Part shown: positions 52,648 through 62,490 of the stretch, one piece after another
Layout of the letters: each line of letters opens with the position of its first letter
Position numbering within the stretch: the first letter of the stretch is position 1
Source of the DNA: Nostoc sp. FACHB-892
GTDB lineage: Bacteria > Cyanobacteriota > Cyanobacteriia > Cyanobacteriales > Nostocaceae
Direction: 5' to 3'
Length of the DNA stretch: 64,000 bases
NCBI RefSeq assembly: GCF_014698795.1
Contig: NZ_JACJTR010000019.1
Location: forward strand, 1 to 64,000
The notes under the pieces: model-generated
Told to the model about the DNA's origin: nothing
What the model saw: the letters and a program-made list of their open reading frames with translations, nothing else
The model's database searches: none
Made by a program: the position numbers and the translations under genes

Positions 52648-52983
52648 TTAGGCGTTGTTGGAAAGACTAGGGTTATTACTGTAGCGTCTTTGAAAAAGAA
52701 TTGCTGCCAAATTAGTTACTAAACAGGTGATTGCTAGCCACAGCAAGATATAAGTAGGAGCCATCACCACACCAATCTGGAACCAAGTATATACATGCAG
52801 TATCATCACAGAAGCGAAAAAGCTAGCAATTCCAGCAGATTGCCACACTTGATACGATGGGCGACGTAACGCTACCAGGCTCATCGTTAAAATTGTGACA
52901 AGTAAGTTCGCTGGGACGAGAAATGAACAAATACTAACGCAGTTGCCACGAGAGAACTCAGCTAAGGTGTTTAAATCGAGCAT
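52648..52983 (-). CDS. small membrane protein
   Basis: This 111-residue protein has three hydrophobic helices (about 16-40, 47-68 and 74-95). It carries no recognised motif. It may be a cyanobacterial-specific membrane protein. No ribosome site stands out, but the frame and composition look real. Confidence 0.6.
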   Translation of the reverse strand: MLDLNTLAEFSRGNCVSICSFLVPANLLVTILTMSLVALRRPSYQVWQSAGIASFFASVMILHVYTWFQIGVVMAPTYILLWLAITCLVTNLAAILFQRRYSNNPSLSNNA

Positions 52984-53188
52984 TAATTTGTTGGGATAGA
53001 TGTTAGCTTTTTAAGAATTTAATTTATTGTATTTTAAAATAACGAAATCAACATTAATATATGAGTGAGTAATCACATTGCAAATATAACATAAATTAAA
53101 CTATTGAGTTGCGTTTTGATACTCCCAATAGTTAGTTAATTATAAAGATTTTGGTTCAGTAGGGTGGAAAATACCCACCCTAGCTGAA

Positions 53189-53590
53189 TTAACCCGGTAA
53201 AATCACCGTATCGATAACGTGTACCACACCATTATCAGCTTCTATATCTGCTGCTAAAACTGTGGCATTTTTAACTTCAAAACCATCAGAAGAATTAATT
53301 TTAATGGGTGAACCTTCCACAGAATTAACCGTACCGAGTTCTGCCAAATCAGCCTTTAGCAGCTTTCCTGGAACGACATGATACTTTAAAATCCGCGTTA
53401 GCTGGGGAATATTTTGTAACAAAGTTTGGATAGTTCCCGGCGGTAACTTGGCAAACGCATCGTCATTTGGTGCAAAGACGGTGAACGGGCCAGGACTTTT
53501 TAATGTTTCTACTAAACCAGCAGCTTGCACAGCCGCTACCAGTGTTTTAAAAGACTCAGCCGTAACAGCAATATCAACAATATCAGCCAT
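53189..53590 (-). CDS. fasciclin (beta-Ig-h3) domain protein
   Basis: This 133-residue protein is a single fasciclin domain: VETLKSPGPFTVFAPNDDAFAKLPPGTIQTLLQNIPQLTRILKYHVVPGKLL, NSVEGSPIKI and the end NGVVHVIDTVILPG are diagnostic. It has no signal peptide, so it is probably cytoplasmic or exported by another route. Fasciclin domains mediate adhesion. It is a common cyanobacterial gene. Confidence 0.92.
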   Translation of the reverse strand: MADIVDIAVTAESFKTLVAAVQAAGLVETLKSPGPFTVFAPNDDAFAKLPPGTIQTLLQNIPQLTRILKYHVVPGKLLKADLAELGTVNSVEGSPIKINSSDGFEVKNATVLAADIEADNGVVHVIDTVILPG

Positions 53591-53748
53591 ATATCTTACC
53601 TAGAATCTCTGCAAAAGATTTTAAAGGATAATAAACCTATTTGAAGTTTTATTAAACGAAATAAGTTTAAAATCAAACTGAAGGTATAAAAATTTGGGAA
53701 ATAGGGGAAAATTAGGGTCAAGGAAGAATAACCAATCCCCAATTCCCA

Positions 53749-55065
53749 TTAATTATGATTAGCCTTCCAGTTTGCTAAATCAGTTAAAGAGCGATCGCGG
53801 TAACGTCCATAACGCTCTGGTTTACTTTTGATTTTCATTCCTAAATCGGGAAAAATCCCGAAGTTGGGCGGCATTGGTTGGAAATGCTTCGGCGAAGCGG
53901 AACTAATAAATTCCAATAACGCACCCATCATTGTTGTTGGTGGTAAAACTAAAGCTTCTTTACCCAAGGCTAGCCGCGCTGCATTAATTCCCGCCAAGCA
54001 GCCACCCGCAGCCGCAGCAGTGTAGCCTTCTGTACCAATCAACTGTCCAGCAGCTAACAATGTTGGACGCTCTTTAAATTGTAGAGTCGGATGCATTAGC
54101 TGAGGAGCATTAATAAAAGTGTTGCGGTGCATCACTCCTAAGCGCACAAACTCCGCCTTTTCCAAACTGGGAATTAGCTGAAATATTCGCTTTTGCTCAC
54201 CCCAGCGCAGATTAGTTTGGAATCCTACCATATTCCACAATTGACCGGCTTTATCTTCTTGTCGTAACTGCACCACAGCATAAGGACGTTCCCCAGTGCG
54301 AGTATCTGACAATCCCACTGGCTTTAGGGGGCCGTAGCGCATGGTATCTTCCCCACGCTGTGCTAGTTCTTCAATGGGTAAACAAGCTTCAAAAAATTTC
54401 GCCGTTTCCCGTTCAAAACCTTTGAGTTCTGTTTGTTCCGCTTTACAAAGTTCTTCTCGAAACCGCAAATACTGCTCTTTATTCATTGGGCAGTTGAGAT
54501 AAGCGGCTTCACCTTTGTCATAACGTGATGCCATAAAGGCAATGTCACGGTTAATCGATTCTCCCACAATAATCGGACTAGCTGCATCGAAAAAGCTCAG
54601 GTATTCCATCCCCGTAAAGCGCTGCAAATCCTCCGCTAAGTCGGGACTGGTTAAAGGCCCAGTTGCCAAAACCACAATCCCTTCCGGAATCGCAGATACT
54701 TCACCCCGACGAAATTCAATTAAAGGATGGCTGGCTAAAGTTTGAGTCAAGTCTTGCCCAAATTGTCCCCTGTCTACCGCTAGCGCCCCACCCGCAGGAA
54801 CGGCGTGTTCATCAGCTTTAGAAATGACAATAGAGCCAAGTTGGCGTAATTCTTCGTGCAATAATCCAGCTGCGCGATCGCTTGCCATTGCTCCAAAGGA
54901 ATTACTACACACTAGTTCTGCCAAATGTTCTGTATGATGAGCAGGGCTGAAGCGTTTTGGACGCATTTCATGGAGAATTACCGACACTCCAGCTTGGGCT
55001 ATTTGCCACGCTGCTTCTGTGCCAGCTAGTCCACCTCCAATTACTTGTATCGGTTGTTGTTCCAT
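53749..55065 (-). CDS. trmFO: methylenetetrahydrofolate-tRNA-(uracil-5-)-methyltransferase TrmFO
   Basis: This 438-residue FAD protein makes 5-methyluridine at position 54 of tRNA with methylenetetrahydrofolate. It opens with a Rossmann GGGLAGTEAAWQIAQAGVSVILHEMRP, has CSNSFGAMASDRAAGLLHEELR (with the catalytic Cys), and continues through PVGLSDTRTGERPYAVVQLRQED and GTEGYTAAAAGGCLAGINAARL. All motifs are intact. It is a stand-alone minus-strand gene. Confidence 0.95.
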   Translation of the reverse strand: MEQQPIQVIGGGLAGTEAAWQIAQAGVSVILHEMRPKRFSPAHHTEHLAELVCSNSFGAMASDRAAGLLHEELRQLGSIVISKADEHAVPAGGALAVDRGQFGQDLTQTLASHPLIEFRRGEVSAIPEGIVVLATGPLTSPDLAEDLQRFTGMEYLSFFDAASPIIVGESINRDIAFMASRYDKGEAAYLNCPMNKEQYLRFREELCKAEQTELKGFERETAKFFEACLPIEELAQRGEDTMRYGPLKPVGLSDTRTGERPYAVVQLRQEDKAGQLWNMVGFQTNLRWGEQKRIFQLIPSLEKAEFVRLGVMHRNTFINAPQLMHPTLQFKERPTLLAAGQLIGTEGYTAAAAGGCLAGINAARLALGKEALVLPPTTMMGALLEFISSASPKHFQPMPPNFGIFPDLGMKIKSKPERYGRYRDRSLTDLANWKANHN

Positions 55066-55173
55066 AGTTAAATTTTTAATTCCTAATATTATAAGTATTT
55101 ATCAGCATCATAGAAGTAAAAATAAATAAAAGAGATAAACTTATGATTACTTCTATAAATAGAACATCAACGA

Positions 55174-55869
55174 TTATAAATTATCTGTATCAATTCCTTT
55201 TTCTTTGAGTTTAGCTAGCAATTCTTGATAGTAATCGCGCTCTTTTTTTAATTCTTGTAAAGCCGCTTCCTTTGCTTGGCGTTCTTGTTCGCGTAACTGG
55301 TCAATTTCTACGGGTGACAAAAAGTTTTGTCCTGTGGGAGAAACGATTTCCAGCGTATCCGGTGTTAATGTAAAACGGATTCCCAAACGCGGACTTACCC
55401 AGCCATTCATCTCTTCGATAACTTCAAAACTATCCCCAGAACGCAGCAAGCCATTTAAATCGTTTTTAGCTGGATCATAAATATAATATTCTTCCACACC
55501 GTAACGCTGGTAAAACTGCAATTTTTTAGTCGTTTCTTTGAGGGTGTTACCTGGCGATAGAATTTCAAATACTACCTGTGGGGGTATATTATCTTCATCC
55601 CATTGTAAATAGGAACCTCGTTTTCCTTTTGGTCTGCCAAAGACTACCATTGTATCCGGCGCTTGTTTAAGATTCGGGCTTCCTTTAACTGGATACCAAA
55701 ATAAATCTCCGGCGATAAATACATTAGTTGTCGATGCAAATAGGATTTCTAAATTTTCTTTAATTTTGACAATCCATGCAAATTGTTCTGTATTATCCGC
55801 CATTGGCTGTCCGTCACTTTCCGGGTAGATGACTTCGATGGTGGTTTCTGGTGTAACTTGTTGTACCAT
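55174..55869 (-). CDS. Uma2 (DUF820) family putative nuclease
   Basis: This 231-residue PD-(D/E)XK-like protein of the Uma2 family is very common in cyanobacteria. Motifs are WFVKIKENLEILFAST-type start, PDTMVVFGRPKGKRGSYLQWDEDNIPPQVVFEILSPGNT (D..E residues) and KLQFYQRYGVEEYYIYDP. The C-terminal tail of about 50 residues is a lysine/glutamate coiled coil. Function is unknown; a DNA-handling role is likely. Confidence 0.9.
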   Translation of the reverse strand: MVQQVTPETTIEVIYPESDGQPMADNTEQFAWIVKIKENLEILFASTTNVFIAGDLFWYPVKGSPNLKQAPDTMVVFGRPKGKRGSYLQWDEDNIPPQVVFEILSPGNTLKETTKKLQFYQRYGVEEYYIYDPAKNDLNGLLRSGDSFEVIEEMNGWVSPRLGIRFTLTPDTLEIVSPTGQNFLSPVEIDQLREQERQAKEAALQELKKERDYYQELLAKLKEKGIDTDNL

Positions 55870-55985
55870 TGCTGCACCTCCAAGTATGGGGTTTTTAGCT
55901 GATATTTGTAGTTAAGATAGCGATCGCGTTAATCTAAAATGCTTAGATGCAAAGATGTTTGTCGCCAAACATCGCTTGTCTGAAC

Positions 55986-56180
55986 TTATTCCTTGAGAGG
56001 CTTTTGCTGTAGTGCTTGCTGGACTTGTGCAACATCCAAATCTAACACCTGTGATATTTGTTCAACACTTAAACCCAGTGCTAGCAGTTTAGGTACAGCT
56101 TCTAACTTTGCCTCAAAACGACCTTCTTGTTTACCTTCTTGATAAACCCGTGTTTGCTTCAACTCACTTAACCCAAACAT
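55986..56180 (-). pseudogene. duplicated C-terminal fragment of the Rpn-type protein
   Basis: This 64-residue piece (MFGLSELKQTRVYQEGKQEGRFEAKLEAVPKLLAL...) repeats the last about 70 residues of the next gene upstream (56202-57083) with few changes. It has lost the 'EAKQEGKEEG' unit. It is a tandem duplication remnant without the nuclease domain. Confidence 0.85.
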
Positions 56181-56201
56181 TGCTTCTATCTCCTCTCGAC
56201 A

Positions 56202-57083
56202 CTATTCATTTAGAGGCGTTTGCTGTATTGCTTGTTGGACTTGTGCAACATCCAAATCTAACGCCTGTGATATTTGTTTCACACTTAAACCTAGTGCTAG
56301 GAGTTTAGGTACAGCTTCTAACTTTGCCTCAAAACGACCTTCTTGTTTACCTTCTTCTTTGCCTTCTTGTTTAGCTTCTTGATAAACCCGTGTTTGCTTC
56401 AACTCACTTAACCCAAACATCGCTTCTATCTCCTCTCGACTTATGTTAGGCAATTTATAAACTAGAATTGTCTCTATTAATTCTAGTAATTGTTTTTGTG
56501 GTAGTTGCAAATTTACCGCTTGTTTAGTACGGTTAATTAGTTCTCTGGCGGTAGTAATAGTTGTATCTTCATTTTCAATTACTAATTTTAGGGTAGCAAT
56601 ACCTATTGGTAATGATGCAGCTTCACCTAGTTCATCCAAGTAAATTATACTAATACGATCACTGTTGAAGAATTCGTAGCAATCTTGTCGTTCACCAGTA
56701 TCTATATTCCTTCTGGGATAAATCACCACTCCTCGCCAAGAATTTTTAGATTTATTTTGCCGCAAATAGAGAAATACTTCCGAAACTAGGCGCAAATAAA
56801 TATCTGAGTCTGGTTGAAATTGAACTTCAACGAAATAAGTCGGATTTTCTTCGTTTTGAGTGGGAAGAAATACACCATCTATTCTAAAGGCAGTTTGTTT
56901 GATTTCAACTGAAGAGAATTGATAGGTATTTGCAGTTTCAGGAGGATTGCCAATCAGTTCAAAGAAGATACTGGGGAATTCTTGAAATAGGCGATAAAAG
57001 ATGCTGTCAGTTTTCACTCTGGATGTTAAGGCACAATTTTGAACTTCAGCAATTTTATAATGTGTGCTGCTCTCTGATTGCAT
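56202..57083 (-). CDS. Rpn/DUF2887 family PD-(D/E)XK nuclease
   Basis: This 293-residue protein is of the Rpn/PD-(D/E)XK transposase-like family. It shows TDSIFYRLFQEFPSIFFELIGNPPETANTYQFSSVEIKQTAFRIDGVFLP (nuclease start with E.K), then NPTYFVEVQFQPDSDIYLRLVSEVFLYLRQ. The C-terminal regulatory tail carries KQEGKEEGKQEG and a final helix. Such proteins are frequent in Nostoc. A duplicate of its tail lies directly downstream. Its role in DNA recombination is inferred from the family. Confidence 0.9.
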   Translation of the reverse strand: MQSESSTHYKIAEVQNCALTSRVKTDSIFYRLFQEFPSIFFELIGNPPETANTYQFSSVEIKQTAFRIDGVFLPTQNEENPTYFVEVQFQPDSDIYLRLVSEVFLYLRQNKSKNSWRGVVIYPRRNIDTGERQDCYEFFNSDRISIIYLDELGEAASLPIGIATLKLVIENEDTTITTARELINRTKQAVNLQLPQKQLLELIETILVYKLPNISREEIEAMFGLSELKQTRVYQEAKQEGKEEGKQEGRFEAKLEAVPKLLALGLSVKQISQALDLDVAQVQQAIQQTPLNE

Positions 57084-57150
57084 AAATTATCCCAGATGGA
57101 AAACTAGCTATTTAGCAGCTTCTTGTATTTTTTAATGGTAAATTCTATGC

Positions 57151-57921
57151 TTATGGAAATTTCCGATCGCGTACTTCCAGCGCATAATCTTGCACGGCTT
57201 TAGTAATCGTTTCCCGCAAGTTTGTGTAAACTTTGGCAAATGGTGGATGTTTCTCGGTAAGTCCGATTACATCTGAGGTAACTAAAACTTGTCCATCGCA
57301 GTGAGTTCCTGCACCGATGCCAATTGTGGGAATGCTTAATTTTTGTGTAATCTGCATTGCCAAATCTGCGGGGATATGCTCTAAAACTATAGAAAATACA
57401 CCCGCTTGTTCCAGAGCGATCGCTTCTTGTAAAATCCTTTCACTGGCTTCTTGGGTTTTCCCTTGTTGTCGCAAACCGAGTTGATGTACTGATTGCGGTG
57501 TCAAACCGACATGACCCATTACCGGAATTCCAGCTTGAACCAAACGAGCAATAGTTTCTGTGATCGCTGGATAGCCACCTTCCAATTTTACCGCTTGAGC
57601 GCCCGTTTCCTTCAGTACCCGCCCGGCTGAGTGCATTGCTTGCTGGAGACTTTCTTGATACGTCAAAAATGGTAAATCTACCACAACTAATGCGCGTTTA
57701 ACCCCACGGCGCACAGATTTGGCGTGGTAGATCATTTCATCTAAAGTTATGGGTAGTGTTGTTTCATACCCTAGAACTACTGCCATAGAGTCGCCTACAA
57801 GGATTAAGTCTACACCAGCTGCATCGATGAGTTGGGCGATCGCATAATCCCAGGCGGTCAACGCCACAATTGAACGTCCCTGTTGTTTCCATTGAATTAA
57901 TTGCTGGGTAGTGATTGCCAT
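57151..57921 (-). CDS. panB: 3-methyl-2-oxobutanoate hydroxymethyltransferase
   Basis: This 256-residue enzyme makes ketopantoate, the first step of pantothenate synthesis. Signatures are VALTAWDYAIAQLIDAAGVDLILVGDSMAVVLGYETTLPITLDEMIYHAKSVRRG (metal-binding Asp), PFLTYQESLQQAM, AVKLEGG, GHVGLTPQSVHQLG and the end GIGAGTHCDGQVLV. It is intact and decameric in other species. It stands on the minus strand. Confidence 0.96.
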   Translation of the reverse strand: MAITTQQLIQWKQQGRSIVALTAWDYAIAQLIDAAGVDLILVGDSMAVVLGYETTLPITLDEMIYHAKSVRRGVKRALVVVDLPFLTYQESLQQAMHSAGRVLKETGAQAVKLEGGYPAITETIARLVQAGIPVMGHVGLTPQSVHQLGLRQQGKTQEASERILQEAIALEQAGVFSIVLEHIPADLAMQITQKLSIPTIGIGAGTHCDGQVLVTSDVIGLTEKHPPFAKVYTNLRETITKAVQDYALEVRDRKFP

Positions 57922-58028
57922 TTTTCTAGGTGGGGAGTTAGGAGTTAGGAGTTAAGAGTGAGGAGTGAGGAGTTTTGAATTTAAAAAATTCTTTAATTTA
58001 TAACTTCTAACTCCTAACTCCTAACTTT

Positions 58029-59105
58029 TCATTTAACGGCGCGACTGAAAGCAATATGGGGTTTTGCACTGTCGGTTTTGGGCATTAACCAAGCTAAACC
58101 TTCACTAGTGCCAATCCATAATTTATTGGCGATGTCAGGTGCAAGGGCAAGAACCCGACTAGAAGGAAGTCCAGCAACTTCTGCATCTAACACAGCTCCT
58201 GTATTTGGATTTAATCGTAACAAACCATTGTTAGTCCCGACCCAGACACTACCATCTTTAGCAAAACGTACTGCCGTTACGTCACGCCCACGCAGGCGAG
58301 TTACAGAACGCAACACTGCACCAGTTTTTGGATTAATAACTAGTAAATTATTTGGCATTCCTGCCCAAATTAATCCTTCTGGACTGATAGCTAAAGCTTG
58401 GACAGTCGTCCCTGGTAAATCGGCTATCCGCTTCATAATCGCAGCACTAGCAGTATTTACCCGCACCAATCCATCAAGAGTGCCAACCCACAGTTGACCT
58501 TCAGCATCTAAAGTCAGGGTGTTGGCGCTGACACCAGGCAGATTTTTTAATGTTGTCATAATTAGGCCTTGGTCGGGACTAATTAGGGCTAAACCGCTAT
58601 CGGTTCCAGTCCACAAATAACCCCGTTTGTCAACTAACAATGACAACACCCGTTTAGAAGGCAAAAATAAATTCTGCGCGGTGATTTCGCTAGTACGGGG
58701 GTCTACTCGGAACAGTCCATCATAACTTCCTACCCACAAACGTCCTACTTTGTCTTGGGCTAAAGCACCAATAGCAACATTCGGTAAACTAACACGAGAA
58801 ATAATCTTGCCGGTTTTAGGATCAATCCGCGATAGTCCCCGCCAAGAACCTACCCAAAGATTGCCGGTAACATCTCCCAGTAAGTTACCGACACGATAAT
58901 CAGTTTTTGGCGAATTTTCTTGCACTCCTCGCTCGTCAGGCAAAGGTTCTACTCGCGGTGGCGGTGCAGAAGGTGGGTAAGCAGGAGTTAGATCAGATGA
59001 ATTAATATCAGGGGTTTTTTGTGCCCATCCTATACTTGGCAAAGCTATCAACCCCAGCAAGATAGAAGTAGTCAATAAACTAGTACGCTTGCAAAACAAT
59101 ACCAC
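58029..59105 (-). CDS. exported beta-propeller protein (two-component-regulator-type repeats)
   Basis: This 358-residue protein has a signal peptide (about 1-29, ending at GWAQ) and a proline-rich stretch. About seven repeats of GxLWVGTxxGLxRxxPxTG then form a propeller like the sensor part of hybrid two-component regulators. No kinase or receiver domain follows, so it is probably a periplasmic ligand-binding or scaffold protein. Its end lies near short heptamer repeats. Confidence 0.85.
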   Translation of the reverse strand: MVLFCKRTSLLTTSILLGLIALPSIGWAQKTPDINSSDLTPAYPPSAPPPRVEPLPDERGVQENSPKTDYRVGNLLGDVTGNLWVGSWRGLSRIDPKTGKIISRVSLPNVAIGALAQDKVGRLWVGSYDGLFRVDPRTSEITAQNLFLPSKRVLSLLVDKRGYLWTGTDSGLALISPDQGLIMTTLKNLPGVSANTLTLDAEGQLWVGTLDGLVRVNTASAAIMKRIADLPGTTVQALAISPEGLIWAGMPNNLLVINPKTGAVLRSVTRLRGRDVTAVRFAKDGSVWVGTNNGLLRLNPNTGAVLDAEVAGLPSSRVLALAPDIANKLWIGTSEGLAWLMPKTDSAKPHIAFSRAVK

Positions 59106-59963
59106 GGTGACATTTCCTTAGGAGACAGTACCCATAGCCATTACCTAAACTGGCTTTGGGTTAGTTCCAGTGTTCCCCTAGTCAGGATTTTTTAAACGTC
59201 ATCTGGAATTTTCCTAAAATTTTATAGGGATTGGGCATTGGGCATTAGGGAAATAATTCTTAATAACTCTTAATTCCTAACTCCTCACCCCCCACTCCCC
59301 ACTCCCAAAAGCTTCTTTACAGTTATTGATGACACCTTGTAAAGTATCTGTAACAAAATGTTAAATATTTATGTAATAACAAAATTAAATATATAAGTTA
59401 AAAACTTTCAAAGAATAACTTATCGAATTATTGATATATTGTGGAATAAGTTACAAATTACGTGGTGTGCAATTTTTTATCTTTACGCTCACGACTCTGC
59501 TAAATCTCTGTCAAGTAAATTCTTTTCTGGTATCTTTTCCATCAACGGAGAAGATATAAGGAGTGTAGAGGCGGGAATGTGTGCCAGCCAGCCCAATCCC
59601 CTGAATACCCCGGTTTGTAGGGAAATTATCTAAAATCAAGCCGCAAAAGCGGAAGTTTTGGTGAAATTGAGAAGGTTTAGTTAGGTGCGAAGAAGAGGTA
59701 AAAAAGAATTTTGATTCGTAAGAAGAGGGAACAGTAGAAGCGCTAGGTCGTGTACCCCTAGAAGGGGATAACACTGGTGAGGAGGGCTACCACCGCTACC
59801 AAAGTGCAGCCGCAAAAAAACTGCTACCCTTTGCCAAAAACAACCCTTAACAAAAATTTTTACCGTTCTTTTCCCCGATGAAGGGGGAAAAAATCGGGTG
59901 AGGGGAAGTTGCACAAAACGTGATTTGATAATTAACAAGAGTGATTTCAGGGAAGGATAAAAT
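59106..59963. other. intergenic region upstream of rbcL
   Basis: About 860 bases without a gene. Heptamer repeats (gggcattgg) lie near 59227-59250. The last several hundred bases contain the rbcL promoter and long leader typical of filamentous cyanobacteria, but no consensus box is clear. GGGAAGGA precedes the rbcL ATG. Confidence 0.5.
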
Positions 59964-61394
59964 ATGTCTTACGCTCAAACGAAGACTCAGAGTAAGTCTG
60001 GGTATCAAGCCGGGGTTAAAGATTACAGACTAACTTATTACACACCCGATTACACACCAAAAGATACCGATCTTCTAGCTGCGTTCCGCATGACACCCCA
60101 GCCTGGTGTTCCTCCCGAAGAAGCAGGTGCGGCTGTAGCGGCTGAGTCTTCCACAGGTACTTGGACAACTGTGTGGACAGACTTGCTCACCGACCTTGAT
60201 CGCTACAAAGGTCGTTGCTACGATATCGAACCAGTTCCCGGTGAAGACAACCAGTACATCTGCTACGTTGCCTATCCTTTGGACTTGTTTGAAGAAGGTT
60301 CTGTAACCAACGTATTGACCTCAATTGTAGGTAACGTATTTGGTTTCAAAGCTCTGCGGGCATTGCGTCTAGAAGATATTCGCTTTCCAGTAGCTTACAT
60401 CAAGACCTTCCAAGGGCCTCCTCACGGTATCCAAGTTGAGCGCGACAAGTTAAACAAATACGGTCGTCCTTTGCTGGGTTGTACCATTAAGCCCAAATTG
60501 GGTCTTTCTGCTAAGAACTACGGACGCGCTGTATACGAGTGCTTACGCGGTGGTTTGGACTTCACCAAAGACGACGAAAACATCAACTCCGCACCATTCC
60601 AAAGATGGCGCGATCGCTTCTTGTTCGTAGCTGAAGCTATCAACAAAGCTCAAGCAGAAACCGGTGAAATTAAAGGTCACTACCTAAACGTTACCGCTCC
60701 TACCTGTGAAGAAATGCTGAAGCGGGCTGAGTACGCTAAAGAACTCAAAATGCCCATCATCATGCATGACTACCTAACCGCAGGTTTCACCGCCAACACC
60801 ACATTGGCTCGTTGGTGCCGTGATAACGGTATCTTGCTGCACATTCACCGTGCTATGCACGCTGTAATCGACCGTCAAAAGAACCACGGTATCCACTTCC
60901 GTGTATTGGCTAAAGCTCTACGTTTGTCTGGTGGTGACCACATCCACACCGGCACCGTAGTTGGTAAGTTGGAAGGTGAGCGCGGCATCACAATGGGCTT
61001 CGTTGACCTGTTGCGTGAAAACTACATTGAGCAAGACAAGTCTCGTGGTATTTACTTTACCCAAGACTGGGCTTCTCTACCTGGTGTAATGGCAGTTGCT
61101 TCTGGTGGTATCCACGTATGGCACATGCCTGCGCTAGTAGAAATCTTTGGTGATGACTCCGTACTACAATTCGGTGGTGGTACTCTGGGACATCCTTGGG
61201 GTAACGCTCCTGGTGCAACCGCTAACCGTGTCGCCTTGGAAGCCGTTGTTCAAGCTCGTAACGAAGGCCGGAACTTGGCTCGCGAAGGTAACGATATCAT
61301 CCGCGAAGCTGCCAAGTGGTCTCCTGAACTAGCTGTTGCTTGCGAACTGTGGAAAGAAATCAAGTTCGAGTTTGAAGCAATGGATACCGTCTGA
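59964..61394 (+). CDS. rbcL: ribulose bisphosphate carboxylase large subunit
   Basis: This 476-residue form I (IB) rubisco large subunit fixes carbon dioxide in the carboxysome. Motifs: GTWTTVWTD, KPKLGLSAKNYGRAVYECLRGGLDFTKDDENINS (active-site Lys and metal ligands), GHYLNVTA, HDYLTAGFTANT and the loop 6 region GKLEGERGI. The C-terminal GGTLGHPWGNAPGATANR is present. Length is normal. It is the first gene of rbcL-rbcX-rbcS. Confidence 0.99.
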   Translation: MSYAQTKTQSKSGYQAGVKDYRLTYYTPDYTPKDTDLLAAFRMTPQPGVPPEEAGAAVAAESSTGTWTTVWTDLLTDLDRYKGRCYDIEPVPGEDNQYICYVAYPLDLFEEGSVTNVLTSIVGNVFGFKALRALRLEDIRFPVAYIKTFQGPPHGIQVERDKLNKYGRPLLGCTIKPKLGLSAKNYGRAVYECLRGGLDFTKDDENINSAPFQRWRDRFLFVAEAINKAQAETGEIKGHYLNVTAPTCEEMLKRAEYAKELKMPIIMHDYLTAGFTANTTLARWCRDNGILLHIHRAMHAVIDRQKNHGIHFRVLAKALRLSGGDHIHTGTVVGKLEGERGITMGFVDLLRENYIEQDKSRGIYFTQDWASLPGVMAVASGGIHVWHMPALVEIFGDDSVLQFGGGTLGHPWGNAPGATANRVALEAVVQARNEGRNLAREGNDIIREAAKWSPELAVACELWKEIKFEFEAMDTV

Positions 61395-61494
61395 TCTGAG
61401 TTAACGGTTAAGAGTTAAGAGTTAAGAGTTGAGATTTGCATTAATTCATAACTCTTAACTTATAACTCATAACTCTTCAGGGCTGGGGTCAAGC
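61395..61494 (+). repeat. inverted repeats between rbcL and rbcX
   Basis: Repeated GAGTTAAGAGTTAAGA (61420s) and its complement AACTCTTAACTTATAACTC (61451-61478) form a long AT-rich hairpin. It is built from heptamer-type repeats. It could limit readthrough or protect the rbcL transcript end. Confidence 0.6.
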
Positions 61495-61902
61495 ATGAAT
61501 CTTAAGCAAATTGCGAAGGACACAGCCAAAACTCTCCAAAGCTATCTGACTTATCAGGCTCTAAGGACAGTATTGGCACAGCTAGGCGAAACGAATCCTC
61601 CATTAGAACTTTGGCTGCATAACTTTTCTGCTGGCAAAATTCAGAATGGTGAATCATACATTGAGCAACTGTTGCGAGAGAAACCAGATTTGGCTTTGCG
61701 AATCATGACTGTCAGAGAACACATTGCGGAAGAAATCATTGAATTTTTACCGGAAATGGTTCGCACTGGCATTCAGCAATCCAACATGGAACAGCGTCGC
61801 CAGCATTTAGAACGCATTACACGAATAGACACATCTAGCCCCAGTCTGCAACCAGAACAGCAAACAACTTCAGATCCGAATTTGGATAACTTATCTAATT
61901 AG
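61495..61902 (+). CDS. rbcX: rubisco assembly chaperone RbcX
   Basis: This 135-residue chaperone binds the C-terminus of RbcL to assemble the octameric core. It shows MNLKQIAKDTAKTLQSYLTYQALRTVLAQLGETNPPLELWLHNFS, ENGESYIEQLLREKPDLALRIMTVREHIAEEIIEFLPEMVRTGI, both diagnostic. It is intact, between rbcL and rbcS, separated from rbcS by 45 bases. Confidence 0.97.
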   Translation: MNLKQIAKDTAKTLQSYLTYQALRTVLAQLGETNPPLELWLHNFSAGKIQNGESYIEQLLREKPDLALRIMTVREHIAEEIIEFLPEMVRTGIQQSNMEQRRQHLERITRIDTSSPSLQPEQQTTSDPNLDNLSN

Positions 61903-61947
61903 TTCGGTCAACCTAGTAGTCAAAATCGCAACCCATTATCAAAAGCT

Positions 61948-62277
61948 ATGCAAACTTTACCAAAAGAGCGTCGTTACGAAACCCTTTCTTATCTGCCACC
62001 CCTGTCTGACGCTCAAATTGCCAAACAAGTGCAGTACATCTTGAATCAAGGTTACATTCCAGCGATCGAGTTCAACGAAACTTCTGAGCCAACAGAATTA
62101 TATTGGACAATGTGGAAGCTACCTTTGTTCGGTGCTAAATCCACTCAAGAAGTATTGAGCGAAGTTCAAGGATGCCGTTCTCAATTTAACAACAGCTATA
62201 TCCGTGTTGTGGGTTTTGACAACATCAAGCAGTGCCAAGTTCTCAGCTTTTTGGTTCACAAACCCAACAGATACTAA
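61948..62277 (+). CDS. rbcS: ribulose bisphosphate carboxylase small subunit
   Basis: This 109-residue small subunit opens MQTLPKERRYETLSYLPPLSDAQIAKQVQYIL and has GYIPAIEFNE, YWTMWKLPLFG and the end YIRVVGFDNIKQCQVLSFLVHKP. It completes the rbcLXS operon. A strong terminator follows at 62315. Confidence 0.98.
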   Translation: MQTLPKERRYETLSYLPPLSDAQIAKQVQYILNQGYIPAIEFNETSEPTELYWTMWKLPLFGAKSTQEVLSEVQGCRSQFNNSYIRVVGFDNIKQCQVLSFLVHKPNRY

Positions 62278-62314
62278 AGCTAGCAAGCTTTAAATAGTTA
62301 GTTAGTTTATCCCC

Positions 62315-62363
62315 ATAGGAGAGGTAGAATTATCTGCCTCTCCTATTTACTAGATTTTTTTTT
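62315..62363 (+). terminator. rbcLXS operon terminator
   Basis: ATAGGAGAGG (62315-62324) and CCTCTCCTAT (62337-62346) form a perfect stem with a T run at 62355-62363. Confidence 0.85.
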
Positions 62364-62490
62364 GAAACGCAGAGGGACGCATTCGCATTAGCGTTCGCGC
62401 AGCGTCTCGCAGAGAAGGAAAACGCAGAGCAACGCAGAGAATAACTTGGTGTTTCTTTGCGTAAACCTCTGCTTTTTTTAAATATAATAA

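Noticed and set aside
59439..59938. Frames upstream of rbcL on both strands
   Set aside because: They fall in the rbcL leader region, overlap one another and have no conserved pattern.
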